Shown here piece by piece: positions 37,319 through 47,353 of a stretch of 64,000 bases of DNA. The position numbers and the translations under genes are program-made. The DNA comes from Photobacterium iliopiscarium (lineage in GTDB: Bacteria > Pseudomonadota > Gammaproteobacteria > Enterobacterales > Vibrionaceae): assembly GCF_003026395.1 (NCBI RefSeq), contig NZ_PYOO01000005.1, positions 124,001 to 188,000 of the forward strand. Direction: 5' to 3'. The notes under the pieces were generated by a model. The model saw only the letters and a program-made list of their open reading frames with translations, did not search any database and had not been told where the DNA came from. The number at the start of each line of letters is the position of its first letter. Position 1 is the first letter of the stretch.

Positions 37319-37358
37319 AAGCCCAAAGGAGTGTAATGTCCTCCTTTTGGTCTTTTTA
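37319..37358 (+). terminator. Terminator of msrPQ
   Basis: CCAAAGGAG / CTCCTTTTGG stem with one bulge, then TCTTTTTATTT. Confidence 0.7.
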
Positions 37359-37359
37359 T

Positions 37360-37530
37360 TTAATAGATAATAATATCAAAATCACGTGATCCCGACGCAT
37401 AAATACAATTAGCTGAATTGACTAACCCCATGTAGCCACAGACAATACCAACACCCCAACCATTATCTTTACGTGATGATTCAATCTTTCGTCTTTTTTG
37501 GCGCAATACTTTACCCACTATCACAGCCAT
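37360..37530 (-). CDS. Possible small protein or gene remnant (56 codons)
   Basis: Reads MAVIVGKVLRQKRRKIESSR, then KDNGWGVGIVCGYMGLVNSA, then NCIYASGSRDFDIIIY. The composition is protein-like, with a glycine-rich hydrophobic centre, but no ribosome-binding site is seen and a stop lies 7 codons upstream. It may be the 3' end of a decayed gene. It overlaps the MATE-like fragment by 33 bases on the other strand. Confidence 0.3.
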   Translation of the reverse strand: MAVIVGKVLRQKRRKIESSRKDNGWGVGIVCGYMGLVNSANCIYASGSRDFDIIIY

Positions 37531-37833
37531 GCTGTTAAAGCATTGATTCTACATAGCAAATCGTTTCTATTAGTAGGAAAACCCATTCATGTCGCCGCTT
37601 ACAGCATCGTTAGCTACACTGAGGCATTCTTTTATTTGATTAATCCGCACCTTCAACCTAAAGAAGCCTCTCTATTAACGGGAGGAAAACTCATTCTAAT
37701 CACAATTATTATTTTTGTGCTTGCACATACAATTGGAGTTACTGGTGTTTGGCTTGCGTTACCTATTTGTAGTGCTTTGCTTACACTATGGATGGTATTT
37801 AGATTACGTAACCCCTCTAAATCTGTTGCATAA
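37498..37833 (+). pseudogene. MATE-efflux-like fragment
   Basis: 111 codons from a TTG. The end, GVTGVWLALPICSALLTLWM followed by a basic tail, is typical of the last helix pair of MATE multidrug transporters, and HAVKALILHSKSFLLV near the start also looks MATE-like. The other ten helices are missing and no ribosome-binding site is seen, so I read it as an internally deleted, truncated gene. Confidence 0.4.
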
Positions 37834-38271
37834 ATAGAATATTAACCCACTGTTATTACTATAAAATTGTCATTTAATTATAGGTGACGATTTTATGGTT
37901 CAATGATCCCCACGATACAGCCTTACCTACAATACAGCCCTATCTACATCATAGATTTCTTCCGCTACAGAGCACTTATAACAATATAATCAAACAATCT
38001 ATGCATAAAAATCATAGCCAAAATGAAAACCATTCATTTTACTCATACAGATATTAGTCATACTATTATTTCAAGGTTTAAAGGCAGCATATCACACCCA
38101 AATATGGTTCAAGATAACGGCAATAATACAAGCCAAGCTATTAATATTGAAAGTAATAATTAGCACCTCAAGCCACATTTATAACATTAAGTAAATGGCA
38201 CTCAATCAAAAAGAGAGCAATAAACAGTATTGCTCACTCGCATTCAAATTTTCATTATAGAGGTAAGTAGT
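37834..38271. other. Intergenic region upstream of pflB
   Basis: About 440 bases. An 8-bp inverted repeat GAGCAATA-AACAG-TATTGCTC (38215-38235) lies in the probable pflB leader, 37 bases before the ATG. A 46-codon ATG frame at 38023-38163 has no ribosome-binding site and is not called. Confidence 0.45.
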
Positions 38272-40569
38272 ATGACAATCCCAACAACTGACATGCTTGA
38301 AGTATGGCGTGGTTTTAGTAAAGGCGAATGGCAAACTAGCGTTAATACTCGTGACTTTATTCAAACTAACTATACGCCATATGAAGGTGATGAGTCTTTC
38401 TTAGCCGAAGTAACCGAGACAACCACTACGTTGTGGAATGATGTAATGGAAGGCATCAAGCAAGAAAGCAGCACTCATGCTCCCGTTGATTTTGATACAG
38501 ACTTACCTTCAACCGTTACTTCTCATGGTGCTGGCTATATAAATCAAGATCTTGAAACCATTGTCGGTCTACAAACAGATAAACCACTAAAACGTGCAAT
38601 TATTGCCAATGGCGGTATTCGCATGGTGAAAAGTTCATGTGAAGTTTACGGTCGTGAATTAGATCCAATGGTTGAAAAAATCTTTACTGATTACCGTAAA
38701 ACACACAACAAAGCCTGTTTTGATTTATACACCAAAGAAATTTTAGCTTGTCGTCGTTCTGGTATTATCACAGGTCTACCTGATGCTTATGGCCGCGGTC
38801 GTATTATTGGTGATTACCGTCGTTTAGCCCTTTATGGTATCGATTTTCTTAAAGCCGATAAAATAGAGCAATTTAACTCAACTCAATCTTTCCTTGAGCA
38901 AGGCCAAGATTTAGAAAAAACCATGCGTCTACGTGAAGAGCTTGCTGATCAAGTTCAAGCATTAGAAGATATTCGTACAATGGGGCTTACATACGGCATT
39001 GATATGTCTTTACCTGCCCGCACGGCACAAGAAGCCATTCAATTTACCTACTTTGGCTACCTTGCGGCGGTTAAATCACAAAATGGCGCAGCAATGTCGC
39101 TTGGTCGTACATCAACATTTATTGATGTCTTTGTTGAGCGTGATATCGCTAACGGTTTAATTACCGAACAACAAGCACAAGAAATGGTGGATCATTTCAT
39201 CATGAAACTGCGTATGGTGCGTTTCCTACGTACACCAGAGTACGATTCATTGTTCTCTGGCGACCCAATCTGGGCAACAGAAGCAATGGCAGGTATGGGT
39301 GTTGATGGTCGTACATTAGTGACTAAAACCACATTCCGTTACCTACATACTTTACATACAATGGGTCCGGCTCCTGAGCCAAACATGACTATCCTTTGGT
39401 CTGAGCAACTGCCTATCGCCTTTAAGCAATACGCGGCAAAAGTCTCCATTGAAACATCGTCTGTTCAATACGAAAACGATGATCTAATGCGCCCTGATTT
39501 CAACAACGATGATTACGCTATCGCATGTTGTGTAAGCCCACAGATTGTTGGTAAGCACATGCAGTTCTTTGGTGCGCGAGCCAACCTTGCTAAAGCACTA
39601 CTGTATACCATCAATGGTGGTATTGATGAGAAATCACAACAACAAGTAGGCCCTCAGGTTAGCAAAATCACTGATGAAGTGCTTAATTTTGATACGCTAA
39701 TGCCTCGTTATGATGCCATGCTTGATTGGTTAGCAACCCAATACGTGACAGCACTTAACATTATCCATTACTCACATGACCGTTACAGCTATGAAGCGTC
39801 ACTAATGGCATTAATGGATCGCGATGTTCGCCGTACTATGGCTTGTGGTATTGCAGGTCTTTCTGTTGTCGCTGACTCATTGGCAGCCATCAAGTTTGCT
39901 AAAGTAACACCGATTCGTGATGAAAATGGCGTGGCTATCGATTTTGAAATTGAAGGCGATTACCCTAAATTTGGTAATAACGACGCTCGTGTGGATGATA
40001 TCGCTTGTGATTTAGTTGAACGCTTCATGAAGAAGATTCAAACAATGCATATGTATCGTGAAGCAATTCCAACACAATCAATCTTAACCATTACCTCTAA
40101 TGTTGTATACGGTAAGAAAACAGGCAATACACCGGATGGCCGTCGTGCTGGTATGCCATTTGGTCCTGGTGCTAACCCAATGCATGGTCGTGATGAAAAT
40201 GGCGCCGTTGCTTCATTAACCTCAGTATCAAAACTACCATTTGCTTATGCGAAAGATGGTATTTCTTATACTTTCTCTATCGTGCCAAATGCATTAGGCA
40301 AAGATGAAAATACACAAAAGCAAAACCTTGCAGCATTAATGGATGGTTACTTCCACCACGAAGCAACAGGTGCAGCAGACGGTATTGAGGGAGGCCAACA
40401 CCTAAACGTGAACGTATTAAATCGCGACACATTATTAGATGCAGTTGAACACCCAGAGAAATACCCTCAGCTAACTATTCGTGTATCAGGTTATGCCGTG
40501 CGTTTTAATTCTTTAACACGTGAACAACAGCAAGACGTAATTACTCGTACATTTACCAGTAAAATATAA
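38272..40569 (+). CDS. pflB: Formate C-acetyltransferase (pyruvate formate-lyase)
   Basis: About 765 residues; converts pyruvate and CoA to acetyl-CoA and formate anaerobically. The catalytic cysteine pair is in IACCVSPQ. The glycyl radical glycine is about residue 740 in [10 protein letters not shown], near the end as required. The start at 38272 has GAGG 9 bases upstream; the longer frame lacks support. No pflA activase or focA is nearby, so the activase must be encoded elsewhere. A TdcE-like 2-ketobutyrate role is an alternative. A DASS symporter follows. Confidence 0.94.
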   Translation: MTIPTTDMLEVWRGFSKGEWQTSVNTRDFIQTNYTPYEGDESFLAEVTETTTTLWNDVMEGIKQESSTHAPVDFDTDLPSTVTSHGAGYINQDLETIVGLQTDKPLKRAIIANGGIRMVKSSCEVYGRELDPMVEKIFTDYRKTHNKACFDLYTKEILACRRSGIITGLPDAYGRGRIIGDYRRLALYGIDFLKADKIEQFNSTQSFLEQGQDLEKTMRLREELADQVQALEDIRTMGLTYGIDMSLPARTAQEAIQFTYFGYLAAVKSQNGAAMSLGRTSTFIDVFVERDIANGLITEQQAQEMVDHFIMKLRMVRFLRTPEYDSLFSGDPIWATEAMAGMGVDGRTLVTKTTFRYLHTLHTMGPAPEPNMTILWSEQLPIAFKQYAAKVSIETSSVQYENDDLMRPDFNNDDYAIACCVSPQIVGKHMQFFGARANLAKALLYTINGGIDEKSQQQVGPQVSKITDEVLNFDTLMPRYDAMLDWLATQYVTALNIIHYSHDRYSYEASLMALMDRDVRRTMACGIAGLSVVADSLAAIKFAKVTPIRDENGVAIDFEIEGDYPKFGNNDARVDDIACDLVERFMKKIQTMHMYREAIPTQSILTITSNVVYGKKTGNTPDGRRAGMPFGPGANPMHGRDENGAVASLTSVSKLPFAYAKDGISYTFSIVPNALGKDENTQKQNLAALMDGYFHHEATGAADGIEGGQHLNVNVLNRDTLLDAVEHPEKYPQLTIRVSGYAVRFNSLTREQQQDVITRTFTSKI

Positions 40570-40627
40570 CAGCAGCAAAGATAGTGATAAACAAAATGGC
40601 ATGACTACCTAGTTTTGTTTGTTATCT

Positions 40628-40665
40628 AACGCCACGTTATAGCCATAACGTGGCGTTTTCTTTTT
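40628..40665 (+). terminator. Terminator of pflB
   Basis: A 13-bp perfect stem AACGCCACGTTAT / ATAACGTGGCGTT with an AGCC loop, then TTCTTTTT. Confidence 0.92.
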
Positions 40666-40849
40666 ACCACACACTCACTCGCGATTAGATCACCCGCACC
40701 CCAAATCCACTAGTTGCATAAAAAACATTCTATTTTGAATAAGAAATCAACATTTTTTGGTATTTATATCGCAGAAATAACATATTAAATAGGAATTATT
40801 AAAATCAGATATACCATATAGGCATGTCCAATAAAATAACTCAAAAACC

Positions 40850-42319
40850 ATGACTACAACAGTTACTGAAGAAACATCACCATCAGAACCTTTTTTTGCC
40901 ATCAAAATTATTCCAGCAATAATCATTGTAGTGTTAAGTACTCTCTGCTGGCACTTTATCGATATACCTGCTGAATTAAACATCGCAGCATTTCATACCG
41001 CTATTATTTTTATCGCTACCATTGTCGCTATCGTTGCTAACGTCTTACCCACCGGTGCGGTTGCCGTTATTGCGGTTTCAGTTTATGCCGTACTCCATGC
41101 AGGTGGAGAAACATCCGCAAAAGCCGCGATTATGGCAGCCACCAGCAATTTTAATAACGTTCTTATTTGGTTGATTGTGATTGCGTTTATGATTGCACGC
41201 GCCTTTGCTAAAACTGGCTTAGGTAAACGTATTGCGCTTATCTTGCTTAGTTGGTTTGGTCAATCTTCTTTACGCATTGCTTATTGTTTAGGTGTGGCTG
41301 ATTTCCTTATCGCACCCGCAACACCCAGCAATACTGCCCGTTCAGCAATTATCTCCCCTATTGCAGACTCACTTGCAAAAGTCATCAACAAAGACGATCG
41401 CAAATTGGGTCAATACCTTATTTCTTCGGTAAGCGCCATGAACGATGCATCAGCAGTAGGTTTTCAAACAGGCTTTGCAGGTAACCTTGCTTTAGTCGGT
41501 ATTGCTGCTTCTGTTGCTGGCATTAATATGACCTTCAGTCACTGGGCGCTCTATCTATTATTGCCTGCGTCTATTTTACTATTAACGATCCCCTTTATTC
41601 TGTTTAAATTTATCAATCCAGAAACCAAAAAGACACCACAAGCACCCGCTTATGCAAAACAAGCATTATTGCATTTAGGTCCTGTCAGTGTTGCTGAATG
41701 GAAATTAATTGCCGTTTTTATCGCGTTAATTATTATGTGGGTTGGTGGACAGTCTCTACATCTACACTCAACCACATCAGCATTTATCGGTTTATCTGCC
41801 TTATTAATCTTAGGGGTTTTAAATTGGAATGATGTTAAATCAGAAAAAGGCGCATGGGATACGCTAGTTTGGTTTGCAGTGCTAATGGGAATGGCGAGCC
41901 AGCTTAAAAAACTCGGTTTTACCGCTTGGGTAGGTCACGGTGTTTCCGATTTAATCAGCCAATATATGGGCCATGCTAGCCCAACGGTTATTTTAATTGT
42001 AATGATGGTTTTCTATCTTGTAACTGCCTACTTTTTTGCTTCTGGTACAGCAAAAGTTGTTGCTTTAGGTCCAGTTATTATCGGTTCATTAATGGCATTA
42101 GGGGTTAATCCTCTGATCTCTATTTTAGCCGTTGCTGGTATTACTAATATCGGCTGTAACCTCACAACCTATAGTCATGCACGTAATCCATTATTAATGG
42201 GGTATCAATATCACAACGATAAGCAGTGGATGAAAATAGGCTTAATTATCTCTGGCGGCGGTGCCGTAATATTTATGACTTCCGGCATTATTTGGTGGTC
42301 TATTTTAGGTCTAATGTAA
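40850..42319 (+). CDS. DASS/SLC13-family anion:sodium symporter
   Basis: A 489-residue transporter with about 12-14 helices, of the CitT/2-oxoglutarate-malate translocator type. The first Na/substrate hairpin motif is PATPSNTARSAI (about 160-171). The second is degenerate (ASGTAKVVALGP). It probably carries di- or tricarboxylates (malate, succinate, citrate); specificity cannot be fixed. It follows pflB after a terminator, so cotranscription is unlikely, though both fit anaerobic carbon metabolism. The ribosome-binding site is weak. Confidence 0.88.
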   Translation: MTTTVTEETSPSEPFFAIKIIPAIIIVVLSTLCWHFIDIPAELNIAAFHTAIIFIATIVAIVANVLPTGAVAVIAVSVYAVLHAGGETSAKAAIMAATSNFNNVLIWLIVIAFMIARAFAKTGLGKRIALILLSWFGQSSLRIAYCLGVADFLIAPATPSNTARSAIISPIADSLAKVINKDDRKLGQYLISSVSAMNDASAVGFQTGFAGNLALVGIAASVAGINMTFSHWALYLLLPASILLLTIPFILFKFINPETKKTPQAPAYAKQALLHLGPVSVAEWKLIAVFIALIIMWVGGQSLHLHSTTSAFIGLSALLILGVLNWNDVKSEKGAWDTLVWFAVLMGMASQLKKLGFTAWVGHGVSDLISQYMGHASPTVILIVMMVFYLVTAYFFASGTAKVVALGPVIIGSLMALGVNPLISILAVAGITNIGCNLTTYSHARNPLLMGYQYHNDKQWMKIGLIISGGGAVIFMTSGIIWWSILGLM

Positions 42320-42345
42320 CCAACTAATACATAAACAATGATCAA

Positions 42346-42387
42346 ATAAGCCCATCCCTGTACAACGCGTTATAGGTATGGGCTTAT
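42346..42387. terminator. Hairpin between convergent genes
   Basis: ATAAGCCCATCCCT / AGGTATGGGCTTAT stem with one mismatch. The T tail is weak, but the position between two convergent stops supports a shared terminator. Confidence 0.55.
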
Positions 42388-42421
42388 CATTTACGACCTA
42401 ATGCCAAACACAATAAATTAA

Positions 42422-43435
42422 CTACTGTGCCGCTATTGTGTTTCTCTGTAATGTTCGAAATTCATGTTTTGCTAAATGGCTATCCATTGATGCACGAAGT
42501 AATTTATACAATAAAATAGACCCATCAATTTCTTCTTTACGATTAGTTAAGCTCTCAATATTTAATCCCAACGGTAAATCATACTCAACCACTGCATCTA
42601 AAATCTGATTCAGACTGTTACAGCACATTTTAATCGATTCATGTAACGGATTGGTCGCATTCAGAATACGTAAACTGGTTGCCTCTGGCACGCTCACCCC
42701 CAACCATTCAATAAACTCTAATGTCTTTGCACTACCACACGGCGAAAATGTTAATAAAATACGTTGAGGTTTAATACCATCTTGTTTACATTCAATCGCA
42801 TAACGGGTCAAAATATCAATTGTAGCTTGCGTGTCATAAATAGCTTGAGAGATAAAGAAATTACACCCTTGCTGGTATTTTTCAATTAATCGGGCGTGTT
42901 CATTGCCTTTTTTAGCATGACGTTCAGCAATCATAATGCCGCCAGTAAAAAAGTTATTTTGATGTTCTGCCAACGTTTGATACGCCGTCGATAACGGTAA
43001 CGACACTTCATTTTTCGCCGAGGGGCTTCCAACAAGCACAATGTCACGTACTTGATATTCATGCCACGCTTCATTAAGCCACTCATCAAAGGCTTCTGTT
43101 TCTGATTGCACCACACTTTTATAAGTAATAACCGGACGCCCAGTTTTCTTATTGAGTAACGATGAATAGTAACGAGGATCATGGGTTGATTTAAATGGGA
43201 ATGGGCGTGGTTTTTTCGTCCGTGAAACTTCATCTTGAATGTCGTACACAATCAAACCATCAATGGCGAGATCTTTAATACGGTTCACTAATCGATCTGC
43301 AATGCCTTCCACTTCATCTAAAGGCGTGCTGGTTTTGGGGGGGGTTGTTCCGATAAAATAAACACCACGAGTAATATCATTATAACGTACCCGTAATTCA
43401 GATTCTGTCTGTGTCGTTAACGCTTGATTTACCAT
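42422..43435 (-). CDS. Methylenetetrahydrofolate reductase-like TIM-barrel protein
   Basis: A 337-residue protein with an MTHFR-like order: GVYFIGTTPPKTSTPLDEVE (where MetF has a glutamate after the first strand), IDGLIVYDIQDE, DIVLVGSPS, NFFISQAIYD and RILLTFSPCG. The likeness is to the FAD-binding barrel of 5,10-methylene-THF reductases, but key residues differ from MetF. It may act on folates or a related C1 carrier. A 10-bp inverted repeat lies in its leader. Confidence 0.65.
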   Translation of the reverse strand: MVNQALTTQTESELRVRYNDITRGVYFIGTTPPKTSTPLDEVEGIADRLVNRIKDLAIDGLIVYDIQDEVSRTKKPRPFPFKSTHDPRYYSSLLNKKTGRPVITYKSVVQSETEAFDEWLNEAWHEYQVRDIVLVGSPSAKNEVSLPLSTAYQTLAEHQNNFFTGGIMIAERHAKKGNEHARLIEKYQQGCNFFISQAIYDTQATIDILTRYAIECKQDGIKPQRILLTFSPCGSAKTLEFIEWLGVSVPEATSLRILNATNPLHESIKMCCNSLNQILDAVVEYDLPLGLNIESLTNRKEEIDGSILLYKLLRASMDSHLAKHEFRTLQRNTIAAQ

Positions 43436-43457
43436 TAATAATCACTTCCATGTATTG

Positions 43458-43498
43458 TCATCGGTTCTAAATGTAGCCATAAATTATTGAACCGATGA
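43458..43498 (-). promoter_or_regulatory. Leader hairpin upstream of the MTHFR-like gene
   Basis: TCATCGGTTC / GAACCGATGA, a 10-bp perfect inverted repeat with a 21-base loop, 23 bases before the ATG. No U tract follows. It could be an operator or an mRNA structure. Confidence 0.4.
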
Positions 43499-43960
43499 TG
43501 ACTAATATTCCCTAACTACAGCGATATTATATTGCGCTATAGTTAACATCCTTGTAATAAAACTATTATAACTTCCAGAAAGATACTAATTATTTAAATG
43601 CATAAATTAGTTTCTTTTTCAAAACGATTGGTTTCCTTTGTACCTAATCACTCCCCATAAATCAAAATATATCCCCTTTATCTTTAAACCATAGATAATC
43701 ACAAACACGTCTGATCAATCCATGAAAGGTAGTCGACTGTATTAAATTAATAATAAAACATTAACGATAAATGTTATCAGAGCATATCTAAACAGTGAAA
43801 GAGGCATATATCTCCATAAAATTGCAATTTTAAGTAAAAATAGTTGTAGGATAGCGATCCAGTTATCAGAAATATAATGTATACTAGCGCCAACTCAATA
43901 CCTATTCATCGTAAACACTACGATTTAGTGTATTGCGAGTGTAAATACAAAGGTAATGAA

Positions 43961-44317
43961 ATGAATTTAAACGAAGAGCTTCAAAATCTTAACAACCGTA
44001 TGGACAAGTGCCAGCGTAAACTTGCTGCTGCTATTCAACGTGATGATAAAGTTATCATCAAGCAGTTTAAAGATGAGCTTCTTAGCCTGAACAAAAAAAC
44101 GCAAAACGTTAAACACCGTAAGTCATCAGAAGTAAGTGTTAAAGGTAAAGATGTTAAATCTCTTGCTTTTAATCGCGTGTTAACTAAAGCAGAACAAGCT
44201 GACATGGGTAAACTGAAAAAATCAGTAAAAGACCTTGTTGTTGTTCACCCAATGACGGCTCTTGGCCGTAGCATGGGTATTAAAGCTGTTACAGGTTTCG
44301 CACCAAAAGCATTCTAA
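43961..44317 (+). CDS. yibL: Ribosome-associated protein YibL (DUF2810)
   Basis: About 118 residues. The C-terminal half FNRVLTKAEQADMGKLKKSV, then VVVHPMTALGRSMGIK and TGFAPKAF, is nearly identical to E. coli YibL. The N-terminus is a coiled coil (LNEELQNLNNRMDKCQRKL). The start is the ATG at 43961, with AGG 8 bases upstream; the longer frame adds 28 unsupported residues. YibL binds ribosomes; its role is unclear. Confidence 0.93.
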   Translation: MNLNEELQNLNNRMDKCQRKLAAAIQRDDKVIIKQFKDELLSLNKKTQNVKHRKSSEVSVKGKDVKSLAFNRVLTKAEQADMGKLKKSVKDLVVVHPMTALGRSMGIKAVTGFAPKAF

Positions 44318-44363
44318 TATCTGTTTAGTAAAATAATTCACAAACAAATATTGCTAAATAAAC

Positions 44364-44396
44364 AAAAAAAGATCGTCAGATGACGATCTTTTTTTA
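44364..44396 (+). terminator. Terminator of yibL
   Basis: AAAGATCGTC-AGAT-GACGATCTTT stem followed by a T tract. Confidence 0.93.
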
Positions 44397-44487
44397 TGTC
44401 AAAAACACAGCCATACCTCAAGATTAATGCTTATTAATATATAATCTGAGGTAGAATATCTTCCTTCATCGCTATTTGGACTTTCCA

Positions 44488-44595
44488 ATGGAAAAATTAA
44501 TGCCGTATATGGCAAAATTCGCATTTGGCCTATCAATGATCATGTTTGTTGTTGGTGGCGTTTTAGCATTAGTTGCACTATATAACCACTTTTAA
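44488..44595 (+). CDS. Small single-span membrane protein (35 aa)
   Basis: Encodes MEKLMPYMAKFAFGLSMIMF then VVGGVLALVALYNHF: a short amphipathic start and one long glycine-containing hydrophobic helix. GGA lies 7 bases before the ATG. It has no known family. It ends 11 bases before the convergent SDR stop. Confidence 0.5.
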   Translation: MEKLMPYMAKFAFGLSMIMFVVGGVLALVALYNHF

Positions 44596-44606
44596 GCTGA
44601 CGTTGA

Positions 44607-45365
44607 TTACAAACGTAATCCACCATCGATTTCAAGCACCCTGCCGGTGAAATAATCATTTTCTATAATAAATCTCACCGAATGGGCAATCTCGCTTGCC
44701 TCACCAATACGTGCTAGAGGTACCATCGCTAGCATTTTCTCAATTGCCTCATCATTAATTTGTGCTGCCATTGGTGTATCAATCAGCCCTGGTGCAATTG
44801 CGGCAACTCGAATACCATATTGTCCAAGTTCACGTGCCCAGCCCACAGCCATTGTCGTGACGGCGGCTTTTGATGCTGCATAATTTGTTTGCCCAATATT
44901 TCCTGCACGAGCGGCACTTGAAATATTAATGATAACGCCTTTGGTTTCATTTTCGACCATCCACTTAGCCGCTTCTCTGCCACACAAAAAAGTGCCCGTA
45001 ACGTTAACATTCATTACGGTTTGGAATTGATCCAATGACATTTTCTTAATGCCCATCTCACTTTTTTGTATCAACAAACCATCATCAAGAATACCAGCAT
45101 TATTAATAAGAATATCAATATACTCAAAGTCTTCCATGATATGCATAAAAGCTTGATCTACTTGCTCTTCATCTGTCACATCAGCTTCATAAATGCGCGC
45201 CATACTATTAAGCATATGGCACTGATCTTGTGTTTGTCTTAACCCTATTGTATTCACATCAATTAAAGCGAGCCGCGCTCCCATCTGTGCAAGCGTTACA
45301 GCCATCATTTGCCCAAGACCTTGGCCTGCGCCTGTTATGACAATAACACTATTCTCAATGTCCAC
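44607..45365 (-). CDS. SDR family oxidoreductase (FabG-like)
   Basis: A 252-residue classical SDR. Marks are TGAGQGLG (residues 11-18), INNAG, the catalytic serine in NISSAAR, Tyr and Lys in NYAASKAAV, and a C-terminal EIDGGL. It resembles 3-oxoacyl-ACP reductases and 3-hydroxyacyl-CoA dehydrogenases. It lies about 1.3 kb from the start of the enoyl-CoA hydratase-family gene on the same strand, suggesting acyl-CoA metabolism. Confidence 0.88.
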   Translation of the reverse strand: MDIENSVIVITGAGQGLGQMMAVTLAQMGARLALIDVNTIGLRQTQDQCHMLNSMARIYEADVTDEEQVDQAFMHIMEDFEYIDILINNAGILDDGLLIQKSEMGIKKMSLDQFQTVMNVNVTGTFLCGREAAKWMVENETKGVIINISSAARAGNIGQTNYAASKAAVTTMAVGWARELGQYGIRVAAIAPGLIDTPMAAQINDEAIEKMLAMVPLARIGEASEIAHSVRFIIENDYFTGRVLEIDGGLRL

Positions 45366-45469
45366 GTTAATTCGCTCCTAAACTTGTTTATACATATATA
45401 AAAAATACTGATTAACATTAACAATTCGAAAAATAGAGAAAACACAACACTGTTTCATTATTCGAATAA

Positions 45470-46669
45470 TCACATCAAATCAGTTAATGGATTTGCTTGT
45501 TGTTGCCACAATGGTGTAAATAAACTATTAACCAAACGGATATCTACCATTGAAATAGTGTTATATAACCACTGAGGCTGAGCGTCTTTATCAATAAATC
45601 GCGCTCTTACGCCTTCTTTAAATTCACCGACTAACCCACATCGTACCGACAATGATAACTCCATCTTAAAACATTCAGCTAAGCTTGCTTGTTGATATTG
45701 TTGCATTTGCTGAAAACAGAGATGAGCCGATAATGGGCTACCATTAACAAGCGTTTGTTTTGCTTTTTCAAGCCAACATCCAAGCCCGTCAATAGCATTA
45801 ATTTGTTCATAAACAACGTCAAGTGTCGGTGCTACACATGCCGCTTGAATTTGTGGGAAATAAGGGATCATTTGACTTGGTGGACGCTGACGTTCTGAAT
45901 CTATCGCAATATCAGTCAGCATCTCTGTAATCACATTAGAGACTTGATCGTCAGCTACGTTTTGCCACGGATAATGCTTTAACTGTTTAATCAAACGTTC
46001 ACGATCGGTATCAACAATAAGATGATCCGCCATCGCTAAATCAAGCGCATCACTCGCATTAACATCAGCCCCCGTTAAACCTAAAAATAACCCGATTCCA
46101 GCAGGAAGTTGATTTAAAAACCACGTAGCACCCACATCTGGATATAGACCAATCTTCATTTCAGGCATCGCAAGCAATGCCGAGGGTGTAACGACTCGAT
46201 GACTAGCACCAATAAATAATCCAAGTCCACCGCCCATGACTAGACCATTTCCCCAAGCAATTATTGGCTTAGGATAGTTATGAATCAGATAATCACAGCT
46301 ATATTCAACCGTAAAATAATCAATTAAAAATGGTTTTGCTAAATAACTTTTTTCGTTATTAGCACGACGAATATAATCATCAACTGTTGGTGACTTTATT
46401 TGTTCAATCGCTGTAATCGCGGGATCATTTTCCAGCGCATAGTAAAGCGCTCGAATATCAGCACCAGAACAAAATGCTTTATCACCAACAGCTTGGATCA
46501 TCACACTGACAATATTTTCATCATGTTGCCAATGCAATAATTGTTGCTGAATCGTTCTTAGCATTGTCAATGTTAATGCATTTAATGATGATGCATTATT
46601 TAATTCCAGCACACCAATCGCATGCCCACTGCCACATCGAATTTCAAATATATTTACCGTTCCAGTCAT
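45470..46669 (-). CDS. Enoyl-CoA hydratase/isomerase family protein (3-hydroxyisobutyryl-CoA hydrolase-like)
   Basis: About 399 residues of crotonase fold in the longer ECH_2 subgroup. It shows LELNNASSLNALTLTML, the oxyanion loop FCSGADIRALY, WGNGLVMGGGLGLFIGASHR and the catalytic region MPEMKIGLYPDVGATWFL. ECH_2 proteins hydrolyse 3-hydroxyisobutyryl-CoA in valine breakdown, but bacterial members are often only called enoyl-CoA hydratases. I use the ATG at 46669, with GAGG 7 bases upstream; the longer frame adds 40 residues. Confidence 0.88.
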   Translation of the reverse strand: MTGTVNIFEIRCGSGHAIGVLELNNASSLNALTLTMLRTIQQQLLHWQHDENIVSVMIQAVGDKAFCSGADIRALYYALENDPAITAIEQIKSPTVDDYIRRANNEKSYLAKPFLIDYFTVEYSCDYLIHNYPKPIIAWGNGLVMGGGLGLFIGASHRVVTPSALLAMPEMKIGLYPDVGATWFLNQLPAGIGLFLGLTGADVNASDALDLAMADHLIVDTDRERLIKQLKHYPWQNVADDQVSNVITEMLTDIAIDSERQRPPSQMIPYFPQIQAACVAPTLDVVYEQINAIDGLGCWLEKAKQTLVNGSPLSAHLCFQQMQQYQQASLAECFKMELSLSVRCGLVGEFKEGVRARFIDKDAQPQWLYNTISMVDIRLVNSLFTPLWQQQANPLTDLM

Positions 46670-46846
46670 CCTTAAACCTCTTTTATAATCCATTAAGTAA
46701 GCAATAATATGCCATTTATAGCCTCTCGGTGAATGATAGTTAAGAAATAGTGCTGAAAACAGAGTTTTCAGTTTTACAACAAATACCAACTAATATACAG
46801 TCGTTATCATATAAAAGTATCATTCATAATCACGGCATATATGTAC

Positions 46847-47098
46847 TTAAGGTTCAAGCTCAGTGGTTGCATTCCACAATGGCTTCTCTCGTATATGTTG
46901 ACGCTCTAAATTCGTATTAATACCATCAATAACACTTTGATCTATCGGACCTAAATAATGCTCCGTAGTATCCGCCATAATAACGCGCAACTCTTCCATC
47001 GTAGGTAAACGATTATTCGATTCTTCAAAATCATCAAAGATGTCATTTTCCTTCCCTGACATTTCTTGTTTGATCCTTTTAAACTCTGAACTATCCAT
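46847..47098 (-). CDS. Hypothetical acidic protein
   Basis: About 83 residues, start MDSSEFKRIKQEMSGKENDI, rich in Asp/Glu, no membrane segment or signal. A perfect GGAGG 5 bases before the ATG at 47098 supports translation and this start. Family not recognised. Confidence 0.65.
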   Translation of the reverse strand: MDSSEFKRIKQEMSGKENDIFDDFEESNNRLPTMEELRVIMADTTEHYLGPIDQSVIDGINTNLERQHIREKPLWNATTELEP

Positions 47099-47353
47099 AT
47101 CAACCTCCAGAAAAACCACAATAATAATAGTAATAAACGATCGATTAAAAGCAATTGCTGGATCGCAGTTATTGTATTAATCTATCAAAAACAAACAATA
47201 AAAATACAATCACAACTATATAACTTAACAAAATAGTCATAATGTATTGTTCTACACTATAATTATTTATACCTAATTTCTTAATCAGTATAGTTGTCGT
47301 ATACGATATAAAATGAAATTTATGCGACAAAAAAGTAAGGATATGACATTCAC

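Noticed and set aside
38023..38163. 46-codon ATG frame upstream of pflB
   Set aside because: No ribosome-binding site and an Asn/Ser/Thr-rich product without recognisable features.
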